A DNA stretch of 64,000 nt from Nitrospirota bacterium (GCA_040752355.1 JBFMHE010000015.1:1-64000); one strand, 5' to 3'; counted from the stretch's first letter, positions 1 to 9,823 are shown. Numbers and translations: made by a program. Notes: generated from the sequence alone by a model not told the origin.

Positions 1-125
1 TTCCCAAAACGCTCAATGAAATAGTCTCTGTCTCTGTCGTCAGAGACTATAGCTTTCTTTTCTATTCCCCTGCATATTACGTGGTGCAGTGTGCCGGGAT
101 AGTCGAGTCTCGCTTGTCGTGGCAT
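1..125 (-). CDS. REP-associated tyrosine transposase, N-terminal part (runs off the window)
   Basis: Reading the minus strand from the ATG at 125 gives about 41 residues beginning MPRQARLDYPG, then LHHVICRGIEKK and a DDRDRDYF stretch. This is the characteristic start of the Y1/IS200-like REP-associated tyrosine transposase (RAYT) family, which nicks and mobilises short palindromic repeats. Only the N-terminus is inside the window, so the catalytic tyrosine cannot be seen and intactness is unknown. It matters for context because intergenic palindromic elements occur elsewhere in this window. The family call rests on the conserved N-terminal pattern only. Confidence 0.75.
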   Translation of the reverse strand, partial: MPRQARLDYPGTLHHVICRGIEKKAIVSDDRDRDYFIERFG

Positions 126-170
126 GCCATATTATCCCGCAATCCATCAATCAGGTCAACTAATTCATCA

Positions 171-204
171 ACGTCCCCTGCCCTGAGACGTCCCCTGCCC
201 TGAG
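171..204. repeat. tandem direct repeat, two 17-bp units
   Basis: The unit acgtcccctgccctgag occurs twice back to back, followed by a short partial repeat of tgagaatac/tgagaatat. It lies between the transposase start and the hemerythrin gene. Two copies only, so it is probably replication slippage rather than an array. Confidence 0.8.
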
Positions 205-343
205 AATACTGAGAATATCACCAGTTAGATTGAGATCAGCCGAAAGGCCGCCTCTTGTGGTACAATCCTTCAGCGAAACGGCGGTATGCTCTTTTCCGCC
301 GGTCCACATCTCTATGCTGCAACAAGCCAGGGAGGCTGAAGCC

Positions 344-751
344 ATGGAAAAGTTCACGCAGGAATTAGTGATAGGCGTAGAGGCCATAGACAACCAGCAC
401 CGGGAGATCTTTATGCTCTTCAACAACCTTCAGGAAGCGGTGGAGCAGAAAAAAGCGTCCGCGAACATTGAAGAGATATTCAGGTTCCTCGACAACTATG
501 TGAACACGCATTTCAGCACTGAAGAAGAATATATGCAGAAGTACGCCTATCCTGCCTATGATGTTCACAGGGCGCAGCACGAAAAATTCTTTGAGGAGCT
601 TGCCGGAAAGAAGCACGACTACTTGAAAGTGGGAGAGGCGGTCAGGACGGATATGGTGGTCTGGCTCTATTTCTGGTTCCGCAAGCATATCCTGTCGGTC
701 GATAAGCGTATGGGTGAGTTTCTGAAGAGCAAAATCGAAGCCCGGGCGTAA
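344..751 (+). CDS. Bacteriohemerythrin
   Basis: This 135-residue protein carries a complete set of di-iron ligands for a single-domain bacteriohemerythrin: H19, H56 with E60 (HFSTE), H75 and H79 (HRAQH), H115 and D120 (HILSVD). Such proteins bind O2 reversibly and are used for oxygen sensing, storage or delivery in microaerophiles and anaerobes. No signal peptide is visible, so it is cytoplasmic. The ATG at 344 is chosen because a GGAGG lies eight bases upstream and the protein then begins at the usual family position; the frame is open further upstream, but that extension has no family-like sequence. It stands alone, convergent with dinB. Confidence 0.93.
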   Translation: MEKFTQELVIGVEAIDNQHREIFMLFNNLQEAVEQKKASANIEEIFRFLDNYVNTHFSTEEEYMQKYAYPAYDVHRAQHEKFFEELAGKKHDYLKVGEAVRTDMVVWLYFWFRKHILSVDKRMGEFLKSKIEARA

Positions 752-785
752 TAGGCATTCTCACAGATTGAGCGTAGAGTGACTT

Positions 786-1826
786 CTACCCTCCGTCGTG
801 CTTCTCGAGCTTATCGACGCGCAGCCCTATGAGCCTTATTTTCTTCCCTTTCAGCTCTACCCTGGACAGGCAGTCGAAGGCGGCCTTTCTTATTATCTCG
901 AGGGTGCTGGTCGGCTCGTCGAGCGTCTTTGCCCGGGTCACGGACTTGAAGTCGCTGTAGCGCACCTTTACGGTCACCGACCTGCCTTTGTACCCGGTCT
1001 CCTTGAGGCTGTCCGAGACCTCCCTGCAGAGGTCGGCAAGGTTTTTCGCGATCTCCTGCCAGTTGCCGATATCGTGCTGAAAGGTGGTCTCCCTGCTCGT
1101 CGACTTCGGCTCCCAGTGGGTGACGATCGGGCTCTCGTCGATGCCCCGCGATGCCTCGTAGAGATAATGTCCGTAGGATTGGCCGAAGCGCATGACGAGC
1201 TCCTGGAGCGGCATGGCGGCGAGCTCGCCGATGGTGGCGATGCCGATTTCCTTGAGCGCGGCCTCGGTCTTCGGCCCGACCCCCCAGAGCTTGCGGGCAG
1301 GCAGAGGCCAGACGCGCTGCTCTACGTCCTGTTCTCCGAGAATGGTGAGGCCATCGGGTTTCTGCATGTCCGACGCGATCTTCGCGAGGAGCTTGTTCGG
1401 CGCGATACCGATGGAGCAGGTCAGGCCGGCCGCCTGTCTGATCCCTTCCTTTATCCGTGCGGCGATCTCTTCGGAGGATTGGTCGAGAGCCGACAGATCG
1501 AGGAACGCCTCGTCGATGCCGACGTCTTCCATCAGAGGGGCTATCTCCCTGAGGACCGCCTTGAACTGGGCCGATACCCGCGAATACTCCCGGTAGTCCA
1601 CCGGGAGGAATATCGCCTGGGGGCAGAGCTTGTAGGCGGTCCTCAGGGGCATGGCGGAATGGATGCCGTACTTCCGGGCCTCGTACGAAGCGGTCGAGAC
1701 AACGCCGCGCGAGCCGGGGTCTCCCGAACCTCCGATGACGACCGGCTTGCCGATGAGCTCGGGCCGGCGCTTCTGTTCGACAGCGGCAAAGAAGGCATCC
1801 ATGTCCATATGGAGGATTCGACGCAT
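786..1826 (-). CDS. dinB: DNA polymerase IV (Y family)
   Basis: A 346-residue Y-family translesion polymerase. The N-terminal HMDMDAFFAAVEQ (catalytic D8) and the VGIDEAFLDLS motif (D105, E106) supply the metal-binding acidic residues. The palm/fingers are followed by a helix-hairpin-helix region (KLWGVGPKTEAALKEIGI, about residue 180) and a little-finger domain. Length matches the family. DinB bypasses damaged or misaligned template with low fidelity and binds the beta clamp. No LexA-type operator was recognised upstream, but I could not scan for one systematically. The gene is convergent with the hemerythrin gene. Confidence 0.96.
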   Translation of the reverse strand: MRRILHMDMDAFFAAVEQKRRPELIGKPVVIGGSGDPGSRGVVSTASYEARKYGIHSAMPLRTAYKLCPQAIFLPVDYREYSRVSAQFKAVLREIAPLMEDVGIDEAFLDLSALDQSSEEIAARIKEGIRQAAGLTCSIGIAPNKLLAKIASDMQKPDGLTILGEQDVEQRVWPLPARKLWGVGPKTEAALKEIGIATIGELAAMPLQELVMRFGQSYGHYLYEASRGIDESPIVTHWEPKSTSRETTFQHDIGNWQEIAKNLADLCREVSDSLKETGYKGRSVTVKVRYSDFKSVTRAKTLDEPTSTLEIIRKAAFDCLSRVELKGKKIRLIGLRVDKLEKHDGG

Positions 1827-1910
1827 AGGAGTGATGTACCTTAGCAGGAGCAGGGGAGCAATGGGAAGCTCCCGGTGAATACCGCAGAGTTTTCAAGCAT
1901 GAGGCAGGCG

Positions 1911-2840
1911 CTACTGATGGAGAAGCGGTGCGCCGCGCTGGAGTATGAGCTGATTCTTGTACTCCTGCCGCTTGTTGAGAAGATAGTCGCTCCGCTCGAG
2001 CTCATGCAGCTGTCTCTTGTGGCGATCGGTCAGGTCATACCACCGCTCGATGCGCTTTTCGAACTGCTGGTCCTCCGGCGCCTTCAGGGTATCGAGATAG
2101 GACAGGATCGCATAGTAATAACGGACGGCGTTGCGCTCGATAGCGCCCTTGACGCCGGCTGCGTAGACGGGGTTCCCCTCCCTGTCGGCGCCGGTAACGC
2201 TGAAGCCTACTTTATCCCTCCCGATAGTCGAGAAATAGCTCTTCATCGCCACCTGTCCCCAGAAGCCGTAACGATACGCATAGCTCAGATGGACAAACGT
2301 CTTCCCCTCGCCGAGCGGCATCGCCTCGAGCGCCATCCTGTGGTCCTTGGTCCGCAAGGGACCTTCATCCGCGGAGAGCACAATGGTGAAATAACCAGGC
2401 CCCGTGGCGCCGGGACGATAGGTGAATCTCAGCGGAGAAGTCTCCTCAGGCGCCTGGTAGTGTTTGCGGCCGTTATAAAAGGTCAGGAGCCAGTTCCCGT
2501 CCAGCTTCGCGAAGGTGCATGCCTTGATATTGATATGGAGCAGGGCGATGTCGCACCAGCCTGCCGGAGTGAGGAGGGCTGCCTGTACCTCATCGAAGGG
2601 GTAGTCGAAGATGCCGTATACATCGACGCGCAGCGACTTATCCTTATCCGATGATTCTATGTAGAGGGGAAGGTCGAACTGGTTTTTGAGCAGTCTGTCC
2701 TCGATCTCGGCATACTTATGCGAGAGCGACTTCCCTCCCGCAGTCCACGACTCGATCGCATCAGCGGCGGCAGGCCGGAAGAGAAGAAATGCGCACAGGA
2801 GGAGAGCAGCGGGAAGGGCTCTCTTTCGTACAGGGATCAT
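1911..2840 (-). CDS. Exported protein of unknown function (possible START/SRPBCC-like fold)
   Basis: Encodes 309 residues with a clear Sec signal peptide (RKR, then a Leu/Ala-rich core, ending near AAADA at about residue 28). The mature part has no motif I can name with confidence. The pattern of a mid-protein beta-rich stretch (DVYGIFDYPFDEV through LTFYNGRKHYQ) and a charged C-terminal helix resembles START-like lipid-binding proteins, but that is only a suggestion. It overlaps the last four bases of the endonuclease III-like gene, so the two are probably co-transcribed. It is probably periplasmic. Confidence 0.7.
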   Translation of the reverse strand: MIPVRKRALPAALLLCAFLLFRPAAADAIESWTAGGKSLSHKYAEIEDRLLKNQFDLPLYIESSDKDKSLRVDVYGIFDYPFDEVQAALLTPAGWCDIALLHINIKACTFAKLDGNWLLTFYNGRKHYQAPEETSPLRFTYRPGATGPGYFTIVLSADEGPLRTKDHRMALEAMPLGEGKTFVHLSYAYRYGFWGQVAMKSYFSTIGRDKVGFSVTGADREGNPVYAAGVKGAIERNAVRYYYAILSYLDTLKAPEDQQFEKRIERWYDLTDRHKRQLHELERSDYLLNKRQEYKNQLILQRGAPLLHQ

Positions 2841-3496
2841 CGGGAACGCGAGGGCCGTCTCTCCCTCAGCGGGCAGCGCTCGCAGCGGGGCTCGGGCTTG
2901 CAGAAGTCCTTTCCGACCATCACCATCAGCGCATGGTATTCGTTGAAGAACGGGACATCCTCATCGAAGGCCCGATGAAAGAGGTCCTGGTACGCCCTAT
3001 ACGATGCATCGAGATCCAGTATGCCGTGGCGCGAAAGCACGCGTTTCGTGTAGGCGTCGATCACGAAGACCGGCTTGTCGAGCGCATACAGGAGGATCGA
3101 GTCCGCTGTCTCCGGACCGATGCCCTTCACCCCGAGCATCTCCTCCCGCAGCAGCTGCATATCCTGTTTTCGCATCCGGTCCATGCTGCTGCCGTAACGT
3201 TCTCCGAGAAAATCGAGAAAGGCCTTCAGCCGGCTTGCTTTGACATTGAAGTATCCGGCAGGCCGAATGAGCGCCGCTAGTCTCTCTGTCGGAAGCGCGC
3301 GGAGCGCCTTCGGGGAAAGGAGCCGCGCCTTCCTGAGATTCGCGATCGCCTTCTCAACGTTCGTCCAGTTCGTGTTCTGCGTGAGAATAGCGCCTACCGC
3401 GACCTCGAAAGGGGTCTCGCCCGGCCACCAGTGCTGGGGACCGTAGAACGAGAAGAGCGAATCATATATTTTAAGGAGCCTTCTTTTCGTATTCAT
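2837..3496 (-). CDS. Endonuclease III domain protein (HhH-GPD DNA glycosylase)
   Basis: A 219-residue HhH-GPD base-excision glycosylase. An early TPFEVAVGAILTQNTNWTNV motif is typical of the endonuclease III-like branch. The helix-hairpin-helix LLGVKGIGPETADSILLYAL-type segment (here beginning EEMLGVKGIG) precedes the catalytic aspartate in FVIDAYTKRV. The C-terminus holds only three cysteines of the usual four-cysteine iron-sulfur loop (C-x5-C-x2-C; the fourth position is not Cys). The cluster may therefore be absent or ligated differently. The stop overlaps the start of the downstream exported-protein gene. Confidence 0.88.
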   Translation of the reverse strand: MNTKRRLLKIYDSLFSFYGPQHWWPGETPFEVAVGAILTQNTNWTNVEKAIANLRKARLLSPKALRALPTERLAALIRPAGYFNVKASRLKAFLDFLGERYGSSMDRMRKQDMQLLREEMLGVKGIGPETADSILLYALDKPVFVIDAYTKRVLSRHGILDLDASYRAYQDLFHRAFDEDVPFFNEYHALMVMVGKDFCKPEPRCERCPLRERRPSRSR

Positions 3497-3655
3497 CCGG
3501 GCTTCTTTATTATAGCAACCAAACGACCAATCCGGAATATATAATTCTTCTAAAGCATCTAGCGAAATGAGCGGAGAGAGGGGTGTTAGTGACGCTAAAG
3601 GCAGAGATGTCTAAAGGTCAGGAGTTCGTGTTTAGAATTTAAAGCGTGTGATCAC

Positions 3656-3922
3656 TTACGATATCTTCTTCGTGGTCCGGTAGATGAAGGCGAGGATCTC
3701 TGCAACGGCACGGTAGAGCTCGGGGGGGATTTCCTTGTTGAGGTCGATCGCTGAGAGGACTTCGACGAGCTGGGGGTCGTCCTTGAGCGGGATGTTATGC
3801 TCCTTCGCGAGCTGGATGATCTTTTCGGCGATCGCTCCGCTCCCCTTGGCTACAACCTTCGGCGCGGCATCCTTCTGGGGGAGGTACCGTAATGCCGCCG
3901 CTTTTTTTCTTTGCTCTGCCAT
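3656..3922 (-). CDS. FlhB C-terminal-domain-like protein (FlhX type)
   Basis: This 88-residue protein matches only the cytoplasmic C-terminal segment of the flagellar export switch FlhB. The conserved run covers [19 protein letters not shown] followed by [19 protein letters not shown] and a final hydrophobic helix. The NPTH autocleavage site and all membrane segments are absent, as in stand-alone FlhX proteins that can substitute for the cleaved FlhB fragment. It starts five bases after the fliK-like gene, so the pair is an operon. No other flagellar gene lies nearby. Role in hook-length or substrate switching is inferred from family and partner. Confidence 0.85.
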   Translation of the reverse strand: MAEQRKKAAALRYLPQKDAAPKVVAKGSGAIAEKIIQLAKEHNIPLKDDPQLVEVLSAIDLNKEIPPELYRAVAEILAFIYRTTKKIS

Positions 3923-3927
3923 AGCCG

Positions 3928-5508
3928 CTACGCCTTTATATTGATGATTCCCTCGGAAGAATCGAGCTTCTCGAGCTGTTCCAGCGAGCGGTCGTTCTTG
4001 TCGAGCATATGCGCTGCCTTGAGGTTGAGCCGGTTCTGCCTGAAGGCGTCCCTGAGGTCGTCGAGCCCTGCATCGAGTGCGGCATGCAGCGCCGGCTGAT
4101 CGGCCTTGAAGGAGACGAAGAACTCTTTATCCTGCACAATCACCATTACCGACAGGTCTCCCAGCTGCTCGAAGGCGAGGTTTATCCTGCACGAGCAGGA
4201 AGCGCCTCCCCGGGCATCCGCCTGCCGTTTCTTGAACGCGATCTCGCCGTCTTTCAGGGGTTTCCAGTTGATCGGGAGGAAGGTGTAGAAGGAGTCGGTC
4301 GTCTTCGAAAGGGCCTGGAAGGTCTCGATATCCTTGAGCAGCCCGTCGATCGCAGCCTGGAGCGGTTTTAAAGCGGCAGCGGACGATGCCGGCTCCGCCG
4401 GACCCTTTGCCTCAGCGCTTGTCAAAACAGCGGCGCCCTTTTCGCTCAGGACCTGCTTTAACTCGAGCAGGGCTGCTTTCAGGTCATGCTTTATCGCCGA
4501 AGGCTCATGAGTATTTCCCTTCTGCTGCGCCACTGCCTGCTCTTCAGGCTTCACAAGGGGGCGGCCCGAAGCATCTTGCTTGCCCTTGTCCGCCTCGTTC
4601 ACGGATGCCTGATTCATCATCTCCTTCATCAGGGCAGAGGTGAGCTCACGCTCGAAGGCAGGGTTCTGTACGGTGGTCTGGGCAGGAGACTGCGGCGAGC
4701 CGCTCACTGCATCGGCGAGCCGCTGAAGCTGCAGGGAGGAGACGAGGGCCTTCAGCTTCGCCTCGAGGGCGATGCCGGTGTTCAGCAGCGACTCCTTGAG
4801 GGGGCCTGCAAGGAGCTTATCGATGCTGACGGTCAGGGCACTCCTGATATTCTCGACGACGCTGCTCTTCTGGAGCGGCTCGGGGAGCTGCTGAAGGAGG
4901 CTGTCGAGACGCGCCTGTATGCTCTGGCCCGTTGATTTCAGACTCGCGCCGAGCAGGTCCTGAAGCTGTGCTCTGATCTCCTTCGGAAGCGCCGCTATAT
5001 CCGACGGCAGCGCTTTCAGCAGCTGTTCGATCTTCTCGAGGGGAAATTTGTCGAGGGGGATGCCTTCCGGCAAGGGTGGTGCGGGCTGCTGCGGTATGCT
5101 GCGCTGCGCATCGGGGGCAGGCGTCATGCCCTTGGGCAGACTGGCGGAGAGCTGCTGCATGAGCTCCTTCAGGAGCTGCCCCTCGGGGGTCGTCATGAAA
5201 CCCCTTGCTATGCCGCTCCCCTGAGCCTCCGGCGCTTCGGCATACCCTGCAAACTGGAACCTGAACTCCTTACCCGAGAGCGGGGTGTCGGTGACTTTGA
5301 AGAAGGCGGTGCTGCCCTTTTCGAGGGGGACCTCTGTCTGCGCCGAGAAGAGATTGCCGCGCACCCTGAGGACGACACTGCCCGAGGGCTGCACCTCCAC
5401 AATCTCTGCGCGGATGGTATCGCCGGCCTTCAGCGTGAGTGACTGGCCGTCGGTCTTGCCGATCGTGAGAGAGCCGTCACCGAGATTGGTAATCTTGAAA
5501 TTAATCAT
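3928..5508 (-). CDS. fliK: Flagellar hook-length control protein FliK-like
   Basis: A 526-residue protein with a low-complexity, Pro/Gln/Ala-rich middle and a conserved C-terminal hook-length-control domain (roughly residues 400-510, including the [19 protein letters not shown] and [17 protein letters not shown] stretches). FliK measures hook length and triggers FlhB to switch export substrate. The N-terminal 90 residues look like a beta-rich domain, as in FliK homologues of non-enteric bacteria. The gene directly precedes the FlhB-C-like gene, which fits a functional pair. Divergent from serS. Gene symbol given on domain grounds; the overall sequence is poorly conserved. Confidence 0.8.
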   Translation of the reverse strand: MINFKITNLGDGSLTIGKTDGQSLTLKAGDTIRAEIVEVQPSGSVVLRVRGNLFSAQTEVPLEKGSTAFFKVTDTPLSGKEFRFQFAGYAEAPEAQGSGIARGFMTTPEGQLLKELMQQLSASLPKGMTPAPDAQRSIPQQPAPPLPEGIPLDKFPLEKIEQLLKALPSDIAALPKEIRAQLQDLLGASLKSTGQSIQARLDSLLQQLPEPLQKSSVVENIRSALTVSIDKLLAGPLKESLLNTGIALEAKLKALVSSLQLQRLADAVSGSPQSPAQTTVQNPAFERELTSALMKEMMNQASVNEADKGKQDASGRPLVKPEEQAVAQQKGNTHEPSAIKHDLKAALLELKQVLSEKGAAVLTSAEAKGPAEPASSAAALKPLQAAIDGLLKDIETFQALSKTTDSFYTFLPINWKPLKDGEIAFKKRQADARGGASCSCRINLAFEQLGDLSVMVIVQDKEFFVSFKADQPALHAALDAGLDDLRDAFRQNRLNLKAAHMLDKNDRSLEQLEKLDSSEGIINIKA

Positions 5509-5569
5509 GGACCGGTCTATTATATCCTTAGTATTTCCTATATTTTTCGGGATTTTTCAAAAAAAGTGA

Positions 5570-6850
<1,281 letters not shown>

Positions 6851-6853
6851 TCC

Positions 6854-7039
6854 AACCTACACTTACTTTCTATAAAAGGTCTATTTCAGCCTCCACTGCT
6901 TGCCGGGTACCATGAGCACGACAAAAGAGATGTCTTCGAACGAATCAAAACGAGACTGAGCCCCGGTGGCGTCTTCTTCGGTTCCACAAGTTCTGTCGGC
7001 GTAGTGGGCTGTATGGCCCTTTTTCAGGCCCGGAAGTGA
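6854..7039 (+). pseudogene. Remnant of a SAM-dependent methyltransferase (C-terminal fragment)
   Basis: One frame reads without a start codon through LAGYHEHDKRDVFERIKTRL and then SPGGVFFGSTSSVGV before a stop at 7037-7039. The pattern R-x-x-L-x-PGGxFFGST is typical of the late strands of class I methyltransferases. No upstream catalytic part is present, so this is a decayed fragment. It fills the gap between serS and the small ribbon-helix-helix gene; the remaining gap (7040-7200) shows nothing else recognisable. Confidence 0.5.
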
Positions 7040-7177
7040 AGTCGCTCAATCACTAAACAGATTCGCAAGTCAACAAAAATGAAAGGAAACCCTGAATATT
7101 TTTTCTTAACCTGTCATTCCACGTTGACCGCTAGGCGGCGTGTGAACTCATTGTTGATCCGTGAATCGAATGGACAC

Positions 7178-7207
7178 TTGGCAAACTTAAAGTACTTGTA
7201 GTATGCT
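7178..7207 (+). promoter_or_regulatory. Putative promoter overlapping an imperfect palindrome
   Basis: TTGGCA (7178-7183) and TATGCT (7202-7207) lie 18 bases apart. The spacer and -10 region form an imperfect inverted repeat (taaagtact ... agtatgcttta, about 7188-7210). The gene starting at 7239 has a ribbon-helix-helix-like N-terminus, so autorepression at this palindrome is plausible but inferred. Confidence 0.35.
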
Positions 7208-7238
7208 TTAAGTATTCCAGGGTGACCGGAGGATTCAA

Positions 7239-7688
7239 ATGAAAAGTCATACAATTGAAATTGATGATGACGTTTTCCAATATTTAAAAAGGCGAGCAGA
7301 ACCTTTTGAAGATACTCCAAACAGTGTTTTGCGACGCGAGTTATTAAAAAATGGCCGGACACCTGTTATTACCACATCAGCAAAAGCGGCCGATCAGATA
7401 ACCACTCTTTTCCCTGTTGGTACACCTATAGCCTTACAACAGATATTGGAAGTAGTCCGCCTTATAAAGAGCGGAAATTACACGCGAAATGAAGCAACCC
7501 GCTTAATCGCCAGAAAGCACAACGTTGCCCAACAAACAGTTCAAGACAAATACGGGCGTCAACTGGGCATAACAGCGGATGAGTTTGACCGCCTTCTGAC
7601 TCCATCGAAAGCAGAAGATTTAATAGCCTTGCTCATCAAGAAATTCCCGAATTATGGCGACATTATTCGGAAATCTGTAAGAGTATAG
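7239..7688 (+). CDS. Ribbon-helix-helix / SeqA-N-like DNA-binding protein of unknown function
   Basis: A 149-residue protein preceded by GGAGG. The first 35 residues (HTIEIDDDVFQYLKRRAEP then SVLRREL) look like a short beta-strand plus two helices, as in ribbon-helix-helix regulators and the N-terminal domain of SeqA. The remainder is helical, with a segment (TRNEATRLIARKHNVAQQTV) that could be a helix-turn-helix. It lies eight bases before brnT, so it may belong to the toxin-antitoxin unit or be an unrelated regulator. Base composition of this gene and its two followers is visibly more AT-rich than the surroundings, which suggests transfer. Confidence 0.7.
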   Translation: MKSHTIEIDDDVFQYLKRRAEPFEDTPNSVLRRELLKNGRTPVITTSAKAADQITTLFPVGTPIALQQILEVVRLIKSGNYTRNEATRLIARKHNVAQQTVQDKYGRQLGITADEFDRLLTPSKAEDLIALLIKKFPNYGDIIRKSVRV

Positions 7689-7695
7689 GTGAGAC

Positions 7696-7983
7696 ATGCT
7701 TTCCTTCGAGTGGGATCCGGCAAAGGCAAAAAAGAATATCAAAGTTCATGGCGTTACCTTTGATGAGGCGAGCACCGCCTTCAAAGATACATTGTCTCTT
7801 ACAATTTATGATCCGCTTCATTCAGAGGATGAGCATAGACAAATATTAATCGGCACCTCTTATCAAAATCGCCTGCTTGTAGTCGTTCATGCAGAACGAG
7901 GCGACAGTATAAGAATCATTAGCGCAAGAAAAGCGACGAAATATGAAAGGAACCAATATGAAGAAAATGCGAAAAGACCCTGA
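7696..7983 (+). CDS. brnT: BrnT family toxin (DUF497)
   Basis: A 95-residue protein with the BrnT pattern: FEWDPAKAKKNIKVHGVTF at the N-terminus, EHRQILIG in the middle and RIISARKATKYERNQYE at the end. BrnT toxins are RelE-fold ribonucleases held in check by a partner encoded downstream. It begins eight bases after the DNA-binding gene and overlaps the antitoxin candidate by 26 bases, the arrangement expected for a toxin-antitoxin operon. Confidence 0.85.
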   Translation: MLSFEWDPAKAKKNIKVHGVTFDEASTAFKDTLSLTIYDPLHSEDEHRQILIGTSYQNRLLVVVHAERGDSIRIISARKATKYERNQYEENAKRP

Positions 7984-8167
7984 CATGCTTGAGGAATATG
8001 ATTTCAGCAAAGGTATTCGCGGCAAATATGCGAAGCGTTATGCAGAAGGTACAAATGTAATAGTAATTGAACCTGATGTTGCGAGATATTTCCCAGACCA
8101 CGACTCAGTCAATGAAGCACTGCGTTCCTTGTCTGAAATCATCAAAAAACAGAAGAAATTCGCCTAG
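7958..8167 (+). CDS. Small partner of BrnT, putative antitoxin
   Basis: A 69-residue protein translated from the ATG at 7958, which follows an AAAGGA at normal spacing; an in-frame ATG at 7943 is less well placed. It contains LEEYDFSKGIRGKYAKRYAEG followed by a VIVIEPDVARYF strand and an amphipathic helix. This is a small conserved family commonly found behind toxin genes of this type, with a C-terminal ribbon-helix-helix-like portion. It is not a classical BrnA. Function as antitoxin is inferred from position. Confidence 0.75.
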   Translation: MKKMRKDPDMLEEYDFSKGIRGKYAKRYAEGTNVIVIEPDVARYFPDHDSVNEALRSLSEIIKKQKKFA

Positions 8168-8239
8168 CCCACTATCGAAGCATTCCTTCCAACATGCGGC
8201 TCGACTCCGTCCGGGCTTCGCCCGCGGGTCAGCCGCGCG

Positions 8240-8405
8240 TCATCCCTCTTTCAAAGGCCCCGTTCCTTCGCTCAGGATTTTGACGTACTTATCGTATATA
8301 TAAAAACGGTTTCTTTCACGCCCGGTAAATTCACGCACAATGCCGAGGGTCTGCAGATGATGCAAAGCAGCCGCCGCAGTGGAGGATGATACTTTAGTCG
8401 ATTCC
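8240..8405 (-). pseudogene. Remnant of a Fic/DOC family protein (C-terminal winged helix)
   Basis: On the minus strand an open stretch reads STAAAALHHLQTLGIVREF followed by TGRERNRFYIYDKYVKIL and ends at a TGA (8242-8240). This is the recognisable C-terminal winged-helix segment of Fic AMP-transferases (LGIVxExTGxxRxRxYxY). An in-frame TAG lies just upstream and the catalytic HPFxxGNG domain is absent, so it is a dead fragment. The rest of the 8168-8523 gap is AT-rich after 8400 and holds nothing else I can name. Confidence 0.7.
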
Positions 8406-8523
8406 GCCTATATCCTTTTGATTTATAATCACTTCCGTTTAATAAAACAATTTTAGTCGGGTGAGCCGTTATTAAAAAATAATACCATAACTTTTAATAA
8501 AGAGTCATCAGCGTAAGCAGAGG

Positions 8524-9747
8524 CTATAAAATAAAGTACTGCGCCGCTGCGCCTGCCAGCATGATGAGCGTTGCGGGGATAATCCTGCGGTAGACTCCCC
8601 ACATGTCCGCCTTGAAATATTCCCTCGTCAGCACAAGGCAGAGGTGCACCGGCGAGAGGAGCACGCCGGCGAAGCCCGAGGCGAAGGCGAAGGTGATCTG
8701 GTTCAGGTGCGCGCCGCCGGCGAGGCTCAGGATGAGCGGGAAGGTGCTGCCGACAAAGCCGATCGTAAAGCCGGTGAGGAGACCGCTGATAAAGGGCAGG
8801 ACGAAGAGGATGGGCAGCAGCGGAATGCCTTTTTCGGTGAGATAACTGCTCAGCTGCCCTACAGCCCCTGAGCTTTCCATGGTGAATTTGAAGAGCATGA
8901 CGCCAAAGATGAGGATAATGATATCAAGCGTGAATCCATGCCTGAGAACCCTGAAAATGTCTCTCAAGCCGTATTTGTAGTACGAAAGGAGGAGCACAAT
9001 CGCTATGCCGAGCGCATAGTACAGCTCGACATGCATCAACATTACGAGCACCAGCACGAGACCGACAGGCAGGAAGCTCGCCAGACCGGAAGAGCTTTTA
9101 CCCTCTAATACTTTCATGCTTCCGCGTTCCCGTACTTCCGCACGATAGCTCCCGTTCACCTGCCGCATGCTGAAAGCGAAGCCGGTGACGAGTATGATGA
9201 GCGCATACAGCAGGTTCGCAGCTATCAGGTTCCTGAGCTCTATGCTGGTCAGGGCTGAAGCGAGGAGGATGCCGGGATAGAGGGGAAGCACCGTCTCCCA
9301 GGGATGCCTGAACCAGTAGTTGACAAAGCTCTTTTCCTCGGGCGACATGCGAAGTCCCTTCGAGGATTCGTCGACCATGGGCGCCGAGAAATAGGCCCCT
9401 CCGACCGAGGGGAGCATCCCGATCAGAAGGGGCATAGAAACGATAACCGCCTTCTTTTTCCTCAGGAAGCTCCGCGAGGTCTCCATCATCGTTGCCAGGA
9501 CCTGACGCTCTCTCAGGATCATTTCGAACACTTTGATAAGTGTCAGCGCGAGGAAGAACTCTACGGCCACCGGGTCGGTAGCCGTTGTCACAGCAGTCAT
9601 TGCAAAAGTCTGCGGCGGCATGGCGTAAAGGAGGGCCAGGAGTCCGGAGGAGAGGATGAGCACAGGGCCGATGCTTACTTTTAACCGGAGCAGCACGAGC
9701 ATGGAAACAAAGACGGCAGAGACTTTGAGGACATCGAGCATTTCCAA
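8524..9747 (-). CDS. DUF401 family integral membrane protein (permease-like)
   Basis: A 407-residue polytopic membrane protein with about 10-12 hydrophobic segments. The conserved blocks of the DUF401 family are visible: MPLLIGMLPSVGGAYFSAPM near residue 105, and the repeat-like GFTIGFVGSTFPLI plus AFASGFAGVLLSPVHLCLVL near the C-terminus. The fold resembles ion-transporter (GntP/Lct-like) permeases, but the substrate is unknown. It stands alone, between the accessory islet and the DUF3842 operon. Confidence 0.85.
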   Translation of the reverse strand: MEMLDVLKVSAVFVSMLVLLRLKVSIGPVLILSSGLLALLYAMPPQTFAMTAVTTATDPVAVEFFLALTLIKVFEMILRERQVLATMMETSRSFLRKKKAVIVSMPLLIGMLPSVGGAYFSAPMVDESSKGLRMSPEEKSFVNYWFRHPWETVLPLYPGILLASALTSIELRNLIAANLLYALIILVTGFAFSMRQVNGSYRAEVRERGSMKVLEGKSSSGLASFLPVGLVLVLVMLMHVELYYALGIAIVLLLSYYKYGLRDIFRVLRHGFTLDIIILIFGVMLFKFTMESSGAVGQLSSYLTEKGIPLLPILFVLPFISGLLTGFTIGFVGSTFPLILSLAGGAHLNQITFAFASGFAGVLLSPVHLCLVLTREYFKADMWGVYRRIIPATLIMLAGAAAQYFIL

Positions 9748-9774
9748 TTATAGCATGAGGACAAAGAAGCAGGA

Positions 9775-9823
9775 GTCAGCGATCAGCCCTCAGCCATCGG
9801 CTGACAGCTGTCTTCTGCTCCTG
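9775..9823. repeat. Short intergenic inverted repeat
   Basis: The stretch caggagtcagc ... ctcagccatcggctgacag ... tgctcctg folds back on itself: TCAGCC/GGCTGA around ATC, with outer CAGGAG/CTCCTG arms. It lies between the divergent DUF401 and DUF3842 genes. No T tract, so not an obvious terminator. Confidence 0.45.

Noticed and set aside
171-204. Start of a CRISPR array
   Set aside because: Only two units, adjacent without spacers.
798-1896. Overlapping long frames on both strands across dinB
   Set aside because: Shadows of the DNA polymerase IV gene; repeated low-complexity Arg/Gly/His composition.
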